Assembly: GCA_025594325.1 (NCBI GenBank)
Contig: JANHCV010000011.1
Coordinates: forward strand, 124,001-188,000
Direction: 5' to 3'
DNA: 64,000 nucleotides
From: Blastocladiella emersonii ATCC 22665
Lineage: Eukaryota > Blastocladiomycota > Blastocladiomycetes > Blastocladiales > Blastocladiaceae
A program made the position numbers and the translations under genes. This document shows, piece by piece, positions 55,383 to 64,000 of this stretch (positions within the stretch are counted from its first letter, which is position 1; every line of letters starts with the position of its first letter). The notes under the pieces are model-generated. The model was not told the DNA's origin. It saw nothing but the letters and a program-made list of their open reading frames with translations, and did not search any database.

Positions 55383-56108
55383 TCACGCGCGCTGCGCCTG
55401 CGAGTCGGCGGCCTCGCCCAGAGACGGCTGCTCGAGCGCCGGCGTCGTGACCGTCTTGACGGCCGCTGCCGCCTTGGCGGCGCTGAACAGCGCCGAGTAC
55501 CGCTCGCGCCGTGCACGGAGATCGTCCGACCCGTCCTCGTCGCGCGGCGGCAGGTACACGGCCTCGAGAGCTGGCTCGCCCGTCGGTTCGGGGGCCGCGG
55601 CCTCAGGAACGCGATCCTTGGCGTGATCCGCGGCGGCCGTCGGCGAAGTCGGCGAGAGGTACACGGCCAGCTGCGCGGCCAGCGAGTCAAACGACGCCTC
55701 GTCGCTGTCGCCGTCGCCGTCCGTCTCGCGGCTCGTGGCGGGCGCGGACTTGGCGTCGCCCTGGTCGCCGACCGCGACCGTCGGCAGGTACACTGTGTCC
55801 GAGCTCGCGCGCGTCACGGCTGCCTTGCCGTTAGCCGGCTTAGCGTTGAGGTCACGCTCGAGTCGCGACAGGTTGCAGCCGCCTTGCTTGCCGATCCAGC
55901 AGCACAGCCAAATCGACGCGAGGACGAGCATTACGGCGAAGATGACGACGCTGGAGGGGGCATTGTTCGGTGGGTCGTCGGCCGCCAGCTGGGTCAGCGG
56001 CTCGTCGCTGCTGGGCGTCGGCGCCGCGAGTGCGGACTGGATCACGCCCGTTGCGAGGAAAGCGAGCACGAAGGACGCGCCGGTAGCAAGGCGAGTAAGC
56101 GGTGACAT
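55383..56108 (-). CDS. Single-pass membrane protein with repeated VYLP motifs in its tail
   Basis: Single exon, 241 aa, ATG at 56,108. Signal peptide at residues 1-28 (ASFVLAFLATGVIQSALA), a short 25-residue ectodomain, a transmembrane segment at about 53-73 (VVIFAVMLVLASIWLCCWI), then a cytosolic tail of about 165 aa. The tail carries three spaced motifs: DTVYLPTV, LAVYLSPT and EAVYLPPRDED. A degenerate copy of the last lies at 56,674-56,760, and the neighbouring kelch protein has DDVLFLPG in its tail. The function is unknown; the motifs could be Tyr-based docking or sorting sites. It ends 148 bp from the RPN12 stop, convergent. Confidence 0.75.
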   Translation of the reverse strand: MSPLTRLATGASFVLAFLATGVIQSALAAPTPSSDEPLTQLAADDPPNNAPSSVVIFAVMLVLASIWLCCWIGKQGGCNLSRLERDLNAKPANGKAAVTRASSDTVYLPTVAVGDQGDAKSAPATSRETDGDGDSDEASFDSLAAQLAVYLSPTSPTAAADHAKDRVPEAAAPEPTGEPALEAVYLPPRDEDGSDDLRARRERYSALFSAAKAAAAVKTVTTPALEQPSLGEAADSQAQRA

Positions 56109-56673
56109 GGTTGATGCGTCGAATCTGAAGCGAGAGGAGGAAGAGCGCGGTCCAGCTCAAACTCGAGTTCGTTGGTCGGTTTGCTCGCCCACCTCTCGCG
56201 GGAGGAAGCGGGATCACAAGGGTCGTGTCCAGCTGTGTGTGGCCACCGTGGCCTCAGCACTCGAGACGGTGGACAGATTCGCTCTCTCGCTCCTCAGCAG
56301 CCTTCGGGCAGTGTGGATTGCTGGGCAGCATCAGTCTCGTGGTAGACCAGCGGGCCAAACCGCGGCCGCTCGTCCGTGGCCGCGCCTGTCGGAAGGGGTA
56401 CTCCTGCGAGCCTGGTCCCACAGACATTTTTGAATACGCACCGCTCCGTTCCGAGCTCTCTTCTTGCCTGAAACGTGTCGATGAGGCCGAGGGACTGACG
56501 GCGTGAAGTGAGAGAGGTGAGGAGTGTCCGCCGCCGTCGTTGAAGGACAGGTCGAGGGGTCCACATGGCCACCGAGCAGGCGTGCCCTCAACACAGACTC
56601 GTCGCGGCTGAGCAAGAACTTGAATCGGAAGTCAGATCACGCGTGCCATCACGTCGTCCATCAGCGCGCTGTT
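56109..56673. other. Upstream region of the VYLP gene, no gene seen
   Basis: About 565 bp. No convincing gene; it is presumed to include the promoter of the minus-strand VYLP gene. The stretch GTGGCCACCGTGGCCTCAGC near 56,237 recurs in part near 56,820 (CCACCGTGGCCACG), consistent with an old local duplication that also produced the VYLP fragment. Confidence 0.35.
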
Positions 56674-56760
56674 TCAAACATGTACGACGCGCAGGTCGTC
56701 CGGCTCGTCCTTGTCAATCGGCGGGAGGTACACGGGCTCGCTTGCTGCGTCCAAAGGTAG
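56674..56760 (-). pseudogene. Fragment of a second VYLP-tail gene
   Basis: The minus frame reads PLDAASEPVYLPPIDKDEPDD and LRVVHV before a TGA. It parallels PALEAVYLPPRDEDGSDDLR in the intact gene at 55,383-56,108. No signal peptide, transmembrane segment or start is found upstream (higher coordinates), so it is a truncated duplicate. Bases 56,761-57,138 show nothing further. Confidence 0.6.
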
Positions 56761-57539
56761 TTTGGTCGCCTCCTCAGGCGCGCAAACGCAACAACGGCCG
56801 TACGTGTCCAGCGACGCCGTGCCACCGTGGCCACGGGTAAACAACTTGTTAGACAGGTGGCATTACGCTTCACAATTTTTCATAGTTCTATGTGGAAGTC
56901 CCGGCCGGCGTGATTATCAAGTCGGTTGGCCGTTTGATCGAATGTAAGATCGCAGTCGCGCGACGCGTCGCAAGCAAGCAGCTAACTCAAACTTGGGCAG
57001 CCGCAGTAGGCAAGAGCTGACAAGCAATCTATTCACAAAGGGAGAGGGAATAGTCGCGCATAGAGTCTGTGGCCCATGTCTATGGTCATGAAAAAGAAGT
57101 AGGGCCAGGTCCGCGCGAGGAAACACACACACACACAGCATCACCAAACCGCGCCGAACCCGCCAAGTCGATCCAGAGTCGATCGACTTGTTCTCGTTCG
57201 AGATGGCCGAGAAAATCGATCCACGCGTCGAATGAGTATCGATTAGCGTGAGCTCAAGTCATTCGACCTGTTGATCGACTTGCTTGTCATTCGACCTATG
57301 GACATGATTGATCGATCAAGTTAAAAGCTAGAACGACTCATCGAACGAGTGTGGATCGAGATATGCCCCGCGCCGATTGATAAAATGCCGATCTGTCCCA
57401 GCAGAATGTCAGACAAGTGGTCGAGCGGCGCGAGACGTGCCTCAAATGACGTCTCCACTCGCGCCGATTGAGTTCCAGCTAATTTGCAGCTCCAAATCAA
57501 CTGATGAGAATGAGCTATCCGTTAAGTAGCGCATCGACT

Positions 57540-58004
57540 TTGCACTGTATCGCCATGCTCAGGCTCGTGCGCTTCCAGCGCGTCGCCACACGTCGGGTTC
57601 GCGCCTTCGGGATCGCGGCGGTCCACAAAGTCAAGAAAGTTGGAGATCTGCGGCATCATGAGCAGCGTGAGGCTCGCGTCGTCGTCGTACACGGCGATGA
57701 GGTACTCGGTGTACCCGCCCTAGTGCGCCAACGAGGGGCGGTTCCCGTTCGGCGCGACGTGAAGGAAGGCCGAGATGGCCGACAGCGGCACGATGTGGAA
57801 CTCACACGTGGCGGGCTGCGTGGGACGGAGAGGAAACGTCTGCACGACGTAGAGGCCCGGCGGAACGACGTGCGGCACCGACTGGTACAGGTGGAAATGC
57901 TCAACGACCGTGCTTTCGAGCTGCATGCCGTCCAACTCCAGGTTGACGAGCCAGGTGCGCGTTTCCGCTCGACCAAGCGCGACGGAGGGCAACAACGCGC
58001 TCAA
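57540..58004 (-). pseudogene. Degenerate ORF inside element C
   Basis: The minus frame reads TWLVNLELDGMQLESTVVEH, FHLYQSVPHVVPPGLYVV, FHIVPLSAISAFLHVAPNG, a TAG at 57,720, then in the same frame GGYTEYLIAVYDDDASLTLL and FLDFVDRRDPEG. Composition is that of a real beta-rich protein. It is not recognised. A single nonsense codon and a missing start make it a pseudogene; a small intron spanning the TAG is the alternative. Confidence 0.45.
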
Positions 58005-58364
58005 AACACCTCACTTGCGACTCATAAAGCTTCAAGATGTGAGAGCCCTCACGACCGCCGTGGCGACCTTCTCCACGCGAGAGGAGCGCCGCGGCGCGGC
58101 TTGCTTGCCAGCCAGGTCTGTATCGACCAAATTCCAGAGCTCACGGCGCAGCCACATGCTTGCAGCAAGTAATTCATGGATCAGTCATAGGTGCGACGTC
58201 GTGGTGCTGTCGCCAGGAGGAGAGAGCGCCGCTGCAGCGAAGGGAGGAGCGAAACGCGTCAAAGCAATCGTCACGTGAGCTCGTCGATCGTTTCGGGACT
58301 TCGCTCGCGGCGGCTCGCGCTCCCTCGCCCCATCACCACCAACCATGCCATCGACCCGCTCGAT

Positions 58365-60060
58365 ACCTGCGACCTCGTGCAACCGCCTGCACTATCACCC
58401 CTCGACCTCCATGTAACTCATGTCGACGCGCATCCGCCCGACGCCGCCACGGGCCCGCGCCGCTTGGTGACTTCCACAGTATGCGTCTCTTGCCTTCTCC
58501 TCCCCCGCGACGTGCATCTGCAGTCATTCCTCGAGTCCGCCGAGACGCCCTGCACGCGTCGACGGGACTCGCGCCCGCTGCGCTCGATGTCCACGCCGCG
58601 TTCCCACGCCTTTCGCGCCGGCTGTCCGTTCGCTCACTGACGCACTCACCTTACGACCGCTTCGCCCTGTTTCTTAGCCTTCGACGAGCACCTCGAGCAC
58701 CTCAAGCTGCAACGGCTCTTGTGGGGTCCGCGGAGACGCGTTGGCGTCGATCCTGAACAAGGTCGTGACAAGGTACGTGATGTGCGACTCGGTCTACCTC
58801 TCCTGTGGACCGAGACTAACACGTTCGCGGCCGCCATGAGTAGGGCACCGAGTACGCCAAGCAGCGGCAAGTGGGCTGACCCTCACCTGCGGCATCAACT
58901 CGCGCACGACGCGCCCAAGCCCGCGAGGTACGGTCCTTCTCCTTCGCGTTCTCGGCGCGATTTGCGCTGCGTGCGGGCACCGCCGAGCTTCGAGTTCCCG
59001 AGCGGTCTCGCTCGTGTCGTCCGTCGGTGCGGGTCTCGGCGACGTGGCTCGCGTGCTCGCGTCGAGCAGACTCTTCGCCTGACTTTTTGCTCACTTGTCT
59101 CCGCCACGTCGCCCATAGCCTCGGTCAACGACAAAAAACCTCAACTATGATCAACAACACGCTGTGAGGCGCTGCTCGGGTCGTCGCTGGCCTCAAGCAC
59201 GCGCTCGGCTGCGCGTGCGAGTCCCAGTTCTAGGCATGCGACTCGGTCGGCGTCCTCGCGGACCGACACTGACACGGCCGGCTCGAGTAGGTCATCAAGT
59301 ACACCACGCTGCAGCGGCAAGGTCCGCCTCGTCGTCCGCCCTTGCGGCACGCCCGAGGTCATGCGGTACGGGCTCCATCCCTCTTGTACTCGTTGTGATT
59401 AATCGCCCGGCACGTCGGCGCTGTCCGGTTCTACCGCACGCGAGCTGGTGCGCTCGGGTTCTGACCTGGTGCCTGCCGACACGACCCGCTCGCCCAACAC
59501 CTTCTTGATCATCGCTCACTCGTCGCCGCCACGTCACCCATAGGCTCGATCTACCACGGCAAGCTGCTGCGGGGCTCGCCCACCGACTGGTCGGCGCTGC
59601 CCTCGAGCCCGCACTCGGCCGCGTACTCGTTCATGGTCAAGGTCTGCGACCCGGTCCGACCTTCCCGTATCCCGACTCCTGGTTGACCGTTACACATTCG
59701 CAGTAGCTGAACAAGCCGGGCTCCTGCTGCACTCGCTGTCGAGTCGGGTTGCGTTCACGGCCGGGTCAAGAACTCAGACTCACGCTGACGTACGAGATCA
59801 ACTCGGTCCCCGCGCGTCCCCACCACCTGCTGCTCGAGTACCTCTTCAAGTCAACCAGCTGCACCGCGTGCCGCTGCCCTCGCCAACCGCCTTCAAGGTC
59901 CACCTGCTCGAGTCGGCCGTCGAGCAGCTCAAGTCCTTCAACGACGCGAGCAGTCAAGAAGCAGGACTGACGGCGACCGCGGCCAAGGCGACGGGGCTCG
60001 CGGCGTGTGTCACGGTCAACTGCCTGCGCGCCGACGCGTCGCTCGTCGCACGGGCGGGTC
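58365..60060 (+). pseudogene. Intron-bearing gene remnant inside element C
   Basis: Exon-like blocks separated by gtacg...tag gaps: GVRGDALASILNKVVTR before a gtacgtg donor near 58,771; APSTPSSGKWADPHLRHQL after the acceptor; SIYHGKLLRGSPTDWSALPS and HSAAYSFMVK near 59,550-59,640; LTLTYEINSVPARPHHLLLE near 59,770; and FKVHLLESAVEQLKSFNDAS near 59,895, followed by AACVTVNCLRADAS. Stops and frame slips occur between and within blocks. The first 680 bp are shared with 1-660 in inverted orientation. The protein is not recognised. The conserved splice motifs indicate a former spliced gene, either captured or element-encoded. Confidence 0.55.
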
Positions 60061-60454
60061 GCCGACCAAGCTGCGGCCTTCGCCGTCGGCTCTTCCTGTC
60101 CCTCCCACCTCATCCTGCGCGTGCGGCCGCGTATATATATCAAATTGCGTCTCATTCGGTGTGCCGCTCAAGGTCAGGACTTGGTCATGCGAGTGATCGT
60201 TCGACGCTTGCAGCGGACCCGATCAACATGTTACTTTTATCAATCGGGCAGGAAAAGATCTCGTTCGATAGTTGGAGTGGTCACACGACGCGTCGTTCAA
60301 GTGCACGTGAAATCTCGATCGACGCGTCAGGTCAAGTCGATTAAAGGGTCGATCAAAAAAGTAAAACATCGGTTCGACGTCGATCGATTTTATTTGACTG
60401 GGGCGCGGTTCGGTGATGCACACACACAATGGGAAGAAATGAAAGGCGGAGTCC

Positions 60455-62166
60455 TCACGCGCGGTACTTGGTCATCGGGGCAGCGTGACGGTTGACCTGC
60501 GAGACCTGCACTACGGTTGCGCCAGCTGGCGTAGTTGGGTCCGCCGTCGACCCGGGCAGGAAAAGCACGTCGTCGCGTGGCACAGCCGCCACGGGAGCGG
60601 CGTAAGCTGCAGTCTGCATCGACTGTTGCGGATACGTGGCCTTGAAAGTGTACTCACCAGCGTCCATGGACGTGGTGGTGGCGATTGGCCCTGCAGCACC
60701 AGCGTTGGTCGAGGAAGCCGTGGCGGCCTTCTTGCGCTTCAAGATGACAAGCGCGGCGCCGCACAAAACCACAGCCGCGCCGCCAACCGCGGCAGCTGCA
60801 ATGATCCCAATTGGCGCACCAGAAGCCGCACCGTCAATGAGCGGCGTGGTGGACGGCGCGCTGGTGGCGGTCGGTGTGACCGTCGCGGTGCCTGTGCTGA
60901 TCGTGCCAAAGCCGAAGGCGACGGCGAGCTCGGCGTCAGTCGGCGGGGTGAACGTGTCCGACCACTCGAACTTGAGGCCAGAGTCCTCGGCAATCACGTT
61001 GAGGATGTACAGATGGCGCTTGTCGGTCTGGTCGCCGCCCTACCATTCGAGAGTGCATAGTTGGTCAGTCAGCGCGTTGAGCGAAGCGAGCGTAAGGGGC
61101 ACAACAATCCGTTATACTGTACCAGCTTGCCGCCGACGAGGAGAATCTGGTTCCCAACCACGACGAGCGACGTCGAGTCGATTGACCTGGGCCCAGCAGA
61201 CGCGTTGATGATGGTGCCAGCCGTGGCCGGCGCCGTGCGCGAGAGGTCAAAGTACTCGACAAGCGGATCAGCGTCGCCAATCGTGATCGCGTAGCGCGTG
61301 CCCTTGGCCGACATGAAGCCGACGATCCGGTGCAGCTCGCGAGGTTTGAGCATGCGGTGCGGGTACAGCGACCACAACGCGGACGGGATGTTGTAGAGCC
61401 AAGCGTCGTCCTGCCGCTGGCCCTTGGCGATGCCGCCGCTGACCATGAGGTGGGTCTGGTTGAGTCGGCCGAGCGCGCCGCTCTCGCGGGGAGGAACACC
61501 GCTTGGCGGCTGGGCCTGCAGCTCGCCCTTGACGCGAAGCACGCGCAGCGTGTCGGTCGCGGGCTGCCCGTCAGTGCCCGGCAGATTCCCACCGAAGCAG
61601 TAGGCTGCGGGATCCGAGGGGAGCTGCGCGGCATTGGGCCCAAACCACTCTTGAACGGGCACCATGGCCGCCGAGCGCGCGCACCAGCGGAAGTTGACGT
61701 TGAGCTGGTCGGGCAGCATGGCCGTCGTGTGGTCGGGAACCTCGTAGCGCCACGCATTGCGGTTCGGCGTGAAGGTCGAGCCGCTCGCGTCGCGAGTCCA
61801 GCCGGCGGCGAGCTCGATGACAAAGTTGCCGGCCTTGGTGCCCTTGTACACGAGCGGGATCAGCTGGGACACGTTCTTGGACAGGGGCGTCAGGTCGCGC
61901 GAGAAGGGCACGCTGTCGAGCTTGAAGGGCGAGGCGAGGTCGACGTAGAAGACGTTCGGGCGAGGGCCTTGGTCGTCCTCGCCGCCAAACACGTAGAGGC
62001 GCTTGAGCGACGGGACGTGGGCGAGCGCAAAGTTCCGCGAGTTGGACGGCGGCGGCGTCGACTGGGCAAGGCAAAGCACCGGGAGACAGGCGACCGCGAC
62101 CAGGAGCGCAGACACGACAGAAAAGCGCGACGGCACGTTGGCACGGGCGTGGGGCGACATGTTCAT
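60455..62166 (-). CDS. Kelch-type single-pass membrane protein
   Basis: complement(join(60455..61039,61123..62166)), 542 aa. Signal peptide at residues 1-35 (FSVVSALLVAVACLPVLCLA). The ectodomain has kelch-like blades: RNFALAHVPSLKRLYVFGGE, ESGALGRLNQTHLMVSGGIA with DDAWLYNIPSALW, and STSLVVVGNQILLVGGKL joined by splicing to GGDQTDKRHLYILNV. A Thr/Ser stalk is followed by a transmembrane helix at about 425-448 (IIAAAAVGGAAVVLCGAALV) with a KRKK stop-transfer. The cytosolic tail includes PRDDVLFLPGSTAD. Kelch propellers bind proteins or glycans; a cell-surface role is inferred. The 83-nt intron has donor gtacag. It is divergent from the glycosyltransferase gene; element C abuts its 3' end. Confidence 0.85.
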
Positions 62167-62549
62167 GTTGACGGAGGCGCTGGGCCCAGCAAGGATGGTC
62201 GACGAGGATCGGCGTCAAGGTCGGGCGACGAGAGCAGCGTGAAGCGGGCCGCCCACCATGCCGCCGACCGTGCCGCCGTGTCAAGACGCCCTCCAAGGAT
62301 GTCCGTGGTTTGCTCAAAGCGGGATCACCCGGGACATCAGCTGCATGGCGAGTGACGGGAGTGAGAGGACCCATGTGGGCGACGCCGGTCCGACCAAGCA
62401 GGAAAGAGCGAAGGGCGCGAGGACAAGGGCGGCCACCGACGTCAAGGCCGCTGGCGGGTTTCAGCCTCGCTTGTCGAGCCTGGACAGTTGCGCTCTGTCC
62501 GTTCTCTTCGTCGCCCGCCTGGCTTCTGTCTGGCCTGGTAATAAGAACA
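62167..62549. promoter_or_regulatory. Divergent promoter region, kelch protein and glycosyltransferase
   Basis: 383 bp with no convincing gene between two oppositely transcribed genes. GGTAATAAGAACA immediately precedes the ATG at 62,550. Confidence 0.4.
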
Positions 62550-63765
62550 ATGCAGACCAAGGAGCGGTATGCGGTAGCGGGCCTGGCCCTGCTGGTGCTT
62601 GTCGTGCTCATGTTCCGTGCGTAGCCGGCCCATCCGCATCACACACGTCAAAGCTAACACAGGCGCGTTGCAACCTGGTGTAGAGTACTCGGCCCCGGCC
62701 GGGACTGCCTCGGCACGCGTGTATCCTGTCCCGCTCAAGGAGAAGGTGCTTAGCGCAACCGCGCGGCCCGACTCGGACGAGCTGCAGCGGTCCAACGCAA
62801 CGACTGAGGCGAGTCCTGGCGACCGTATCAGCCATAACATCACGGCCGCGCCGACTCCGCCCCCTCCCCCGCCGGTCGTGCGGTCGCACCCGCTCACGCT
62901 CGCTGCAGCTGCCCTCGACGAGTGGGCCGAGGCGCACGCGCGCAACGCGACCGACGCGCAGTGGCCGCTGCCCAAGGTGGTGCACAGCAAGTGGTCGGCG
63001 GGCCGCGCGCTGCCGTCCAAGGCGCAGGCGTGCGTGGACCGGTGGAAGGCCATGAACCCGGGCACGGCGGTGCTGCTGTGGACCGACGCGGACGCGGACG
63101 ATTTCGTGCAGCGGTACCACCCGGCGGTGTGGCCCGTGTACCGCGACGTGCCGCGGGCCATCATGCGCGCCGACCTGTTCCGCGTGCTCGTCGTGTACAC
63201 GTTCGGCGGCGTGTGGGCCGACGTGGACGCGTGCCCGCTCAAGCCGATGCGCGAGTGGCCGGTGCAGCGCGGCGACCAGCTCGTTGTCGGCGTCGAGGCC
63301 GACATGGAGTCGGATACGTGGCCGCAGCACTTTGCGCGCCGGTTCCAGTTCTGCACCTGGACGTTTGCCGCGGCGCCCGCGCACCCGGCCATCGCCAACA
63401 TCCTGCACCTCAGCCTGACGACGATCCTGCGCCGGCGCGTGCCCGGCACCGGTGCCGCGGGCGAGGCGCCGCAGTGGGACCCGCCCGTCACTGACAACGA
63501 CGTGCTCGACCTGACGGGGCCCGGGATCTTCACGGACGGCGTGTTCCCGTACCTCGGGCGGTTCGGCGACACCTCGTTCGCGGCGATGCACTTCATGGAG
63601 GCGCCGCGGCGATTCGGCGACGCCGTGGTGCTCCCGCTGTGGCAGTTCTCGCCCGGCAGCTGGCAGGCGCTCACGAGCCGGCCGTCGTACTCGCGCTCCG
63701 ACGCGGACCCCGACGCCCTCATCAAGCACCTCTTCCTCGGGTCCTGGCGCAACGGTGGGGCCTAA
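62550..63765 (+). CDS. Och1-like (DXD, glycosyltransferase family 32-type) type II membrane enzyme
   Basis: join(62550..62616,62663..63765), 389 aa. The first exon encodes a short cytosolic tail MQTKERY and most of a signal anchor (AVAGLALLVLVVLMF), giving type II Golgi topology; splicing joins it in phase to RALQPGVEY. The catalytic domain begins about residue 130: KVVHSKWSAGRALPSKAQAC, PGTAVLLWTDADADDF, ADLFRVLVVYTFGGVWADVDA with the DXD motif (DVD) at about 209, then FCTWTFAAAPAHPAI and DLTGPGIFTDGVF. This matches Och1/Sur1-type alpha-mannosyl or related transferases using GDP-sugar. The substrate (protein N-glycan or sphingolipid) is not decided. The 46-nt intron is the shortest in the window. 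Confidence 0.9.
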
Positions 63766-64000
63766 AGCCCTCTCTGATCTTCATCCATAGACGTTTTCAT
63801 ACGCCGTCGGCGCGACGCGAGGCCCCGGAAAGTGATGTCAGGTCTCAAGGTTTGGGGCGGAGGGGATAAATGCCAGCTCGCGTCTCGCTCACGTGTGCCC
63901 GTCGCCAAGCTTCGCGCTTGGGCGTTGCTCGCGGCGCCACCACGCCGCGCCCTCCCAGGATTCGGTCGCCGCCCCCTCCCTCTCCCTCTTCGCGCTCACA
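63766..64000. other. Right-edge intergenic DNA
   Basis: 235 bp after the glycosyltransferase stop. GGGATAAATGCC near 63,865 followed by CT-rich DNA could be the core promoter of a gene starting beyond the window. No coding sequence is seen. Confidence 0.3.

Larger units (their letters stand above)
57139..60418. mobile_element. CATC-ended inverted-repeat element C (3,280 bp)
   Basis: The left end is CATCACCAAACCGCGCC; the reverse complement of the right end is CATCACCGAACCGCGCC. Just inside both ends are arrays of TCGATCGA-like motifs (57,160-57,350 and 60,190-60,390). It sits in a CA dinucleotide run (left flank ACACACAG, right flank CACACACA), 37 bp beyond the stop of the kelch gene. The contents are a degenerate minus-strand ORF (57,540-58,004) and the intron-bearing remnant 58,365-60,060. 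No transposase is recognised. The general plan (CATC ends, palindromic subterminal arrays, remnant gene) matches elements A and B. Confidence 0.7.

Noticed and set aside
53555..55690. A 711-codon minus-strand frame opposite RPN12
   Set aside because: Shadow frame opposite Rpn12 and its leader; it crosses the 3' end of the next gene and shows no motifs.

Overview
The window is nuclear DNA of a GC-rich fungus. The evidence is the gene set: an Mdm31/Mdm32-family mitochondrial protein, Rrg9/neugrin, an Snm1/Rpr2-type RNase P/MRP subunit, a Fap1/NFX1 zinc-finger protein, Sec23, Vps4, Rpn12, mitochondrial TrpRS, and an Och1-like glycosyltransferase. Genes carry short spliceosomal introns (46-87 nt). 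I cannot fix the phylum from the sequence alone. Splice junctions below were derived by hand from reading-frame continuity and homology.

Bases 1-21,200 are a nested transposon graveyard. A minus-strand Ty3/Gypsy chromovirus-type retrotransposon is broken into pieces (RT/RNase H at 19.5-20.0 kb, RNase H end plus integrase N-terminus at 6.9-7.65 kb, integrase core, GPY and chromodomain at 3.75-4.72 kb). Its RNase H region is split by about 11.8 kb carrying Helitron PIF1-helicase protein fragments. Its integrase is split by a 2.2 kb piece carrying a Helitron-like N-terminal region. Two elements with related inverted ends starting CATCGG (10,111-12,596 and 13,771-17,487) sit inside the Helitron reading frame. 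A third element with CATCACC ends lies at 57,139-60,418. All three contain decayed, intron-bearing gene remnants. A tRNA-Gln(CUG) gene lies at 969-1039.

Bases 21,700-56,108 are a compact block of ordinary genes: ankyrin/coiled-coil protein, two orphan proteins, SEC23 divergent from the MDM31 family gene, WARS2 convergent with VPS4, VPS4 divergent from RRG9, RRG9 convergent with SNM1-like, a tandem pair of four-helix membrane proteins, an ADAM metalloprotease, a disordered KEN-box protein, FAP1 divergent from RPN12, and a VYLP-motif membrane protein. Convergent neighbours are separated by only 42-61 bp in three cases.

Bases 56,109-64,000 hold a degenerate copy of the VYLP tail, the third CATC element, a kelch-type membrane protein and a divergently transcribed Och1-like glycosyltransferase. 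The right half is rich in secretory and surface proteins, but no operon-like functional unit is implied. Three genes for mitochondrial proteins (MDM31 family, WARS2, RRG9) lie within 7.4 kb. The observations I rate highest are the CATC-ended elements with their remnant genes, the dominance of C at intron position +4, and the shared VYLP motif.
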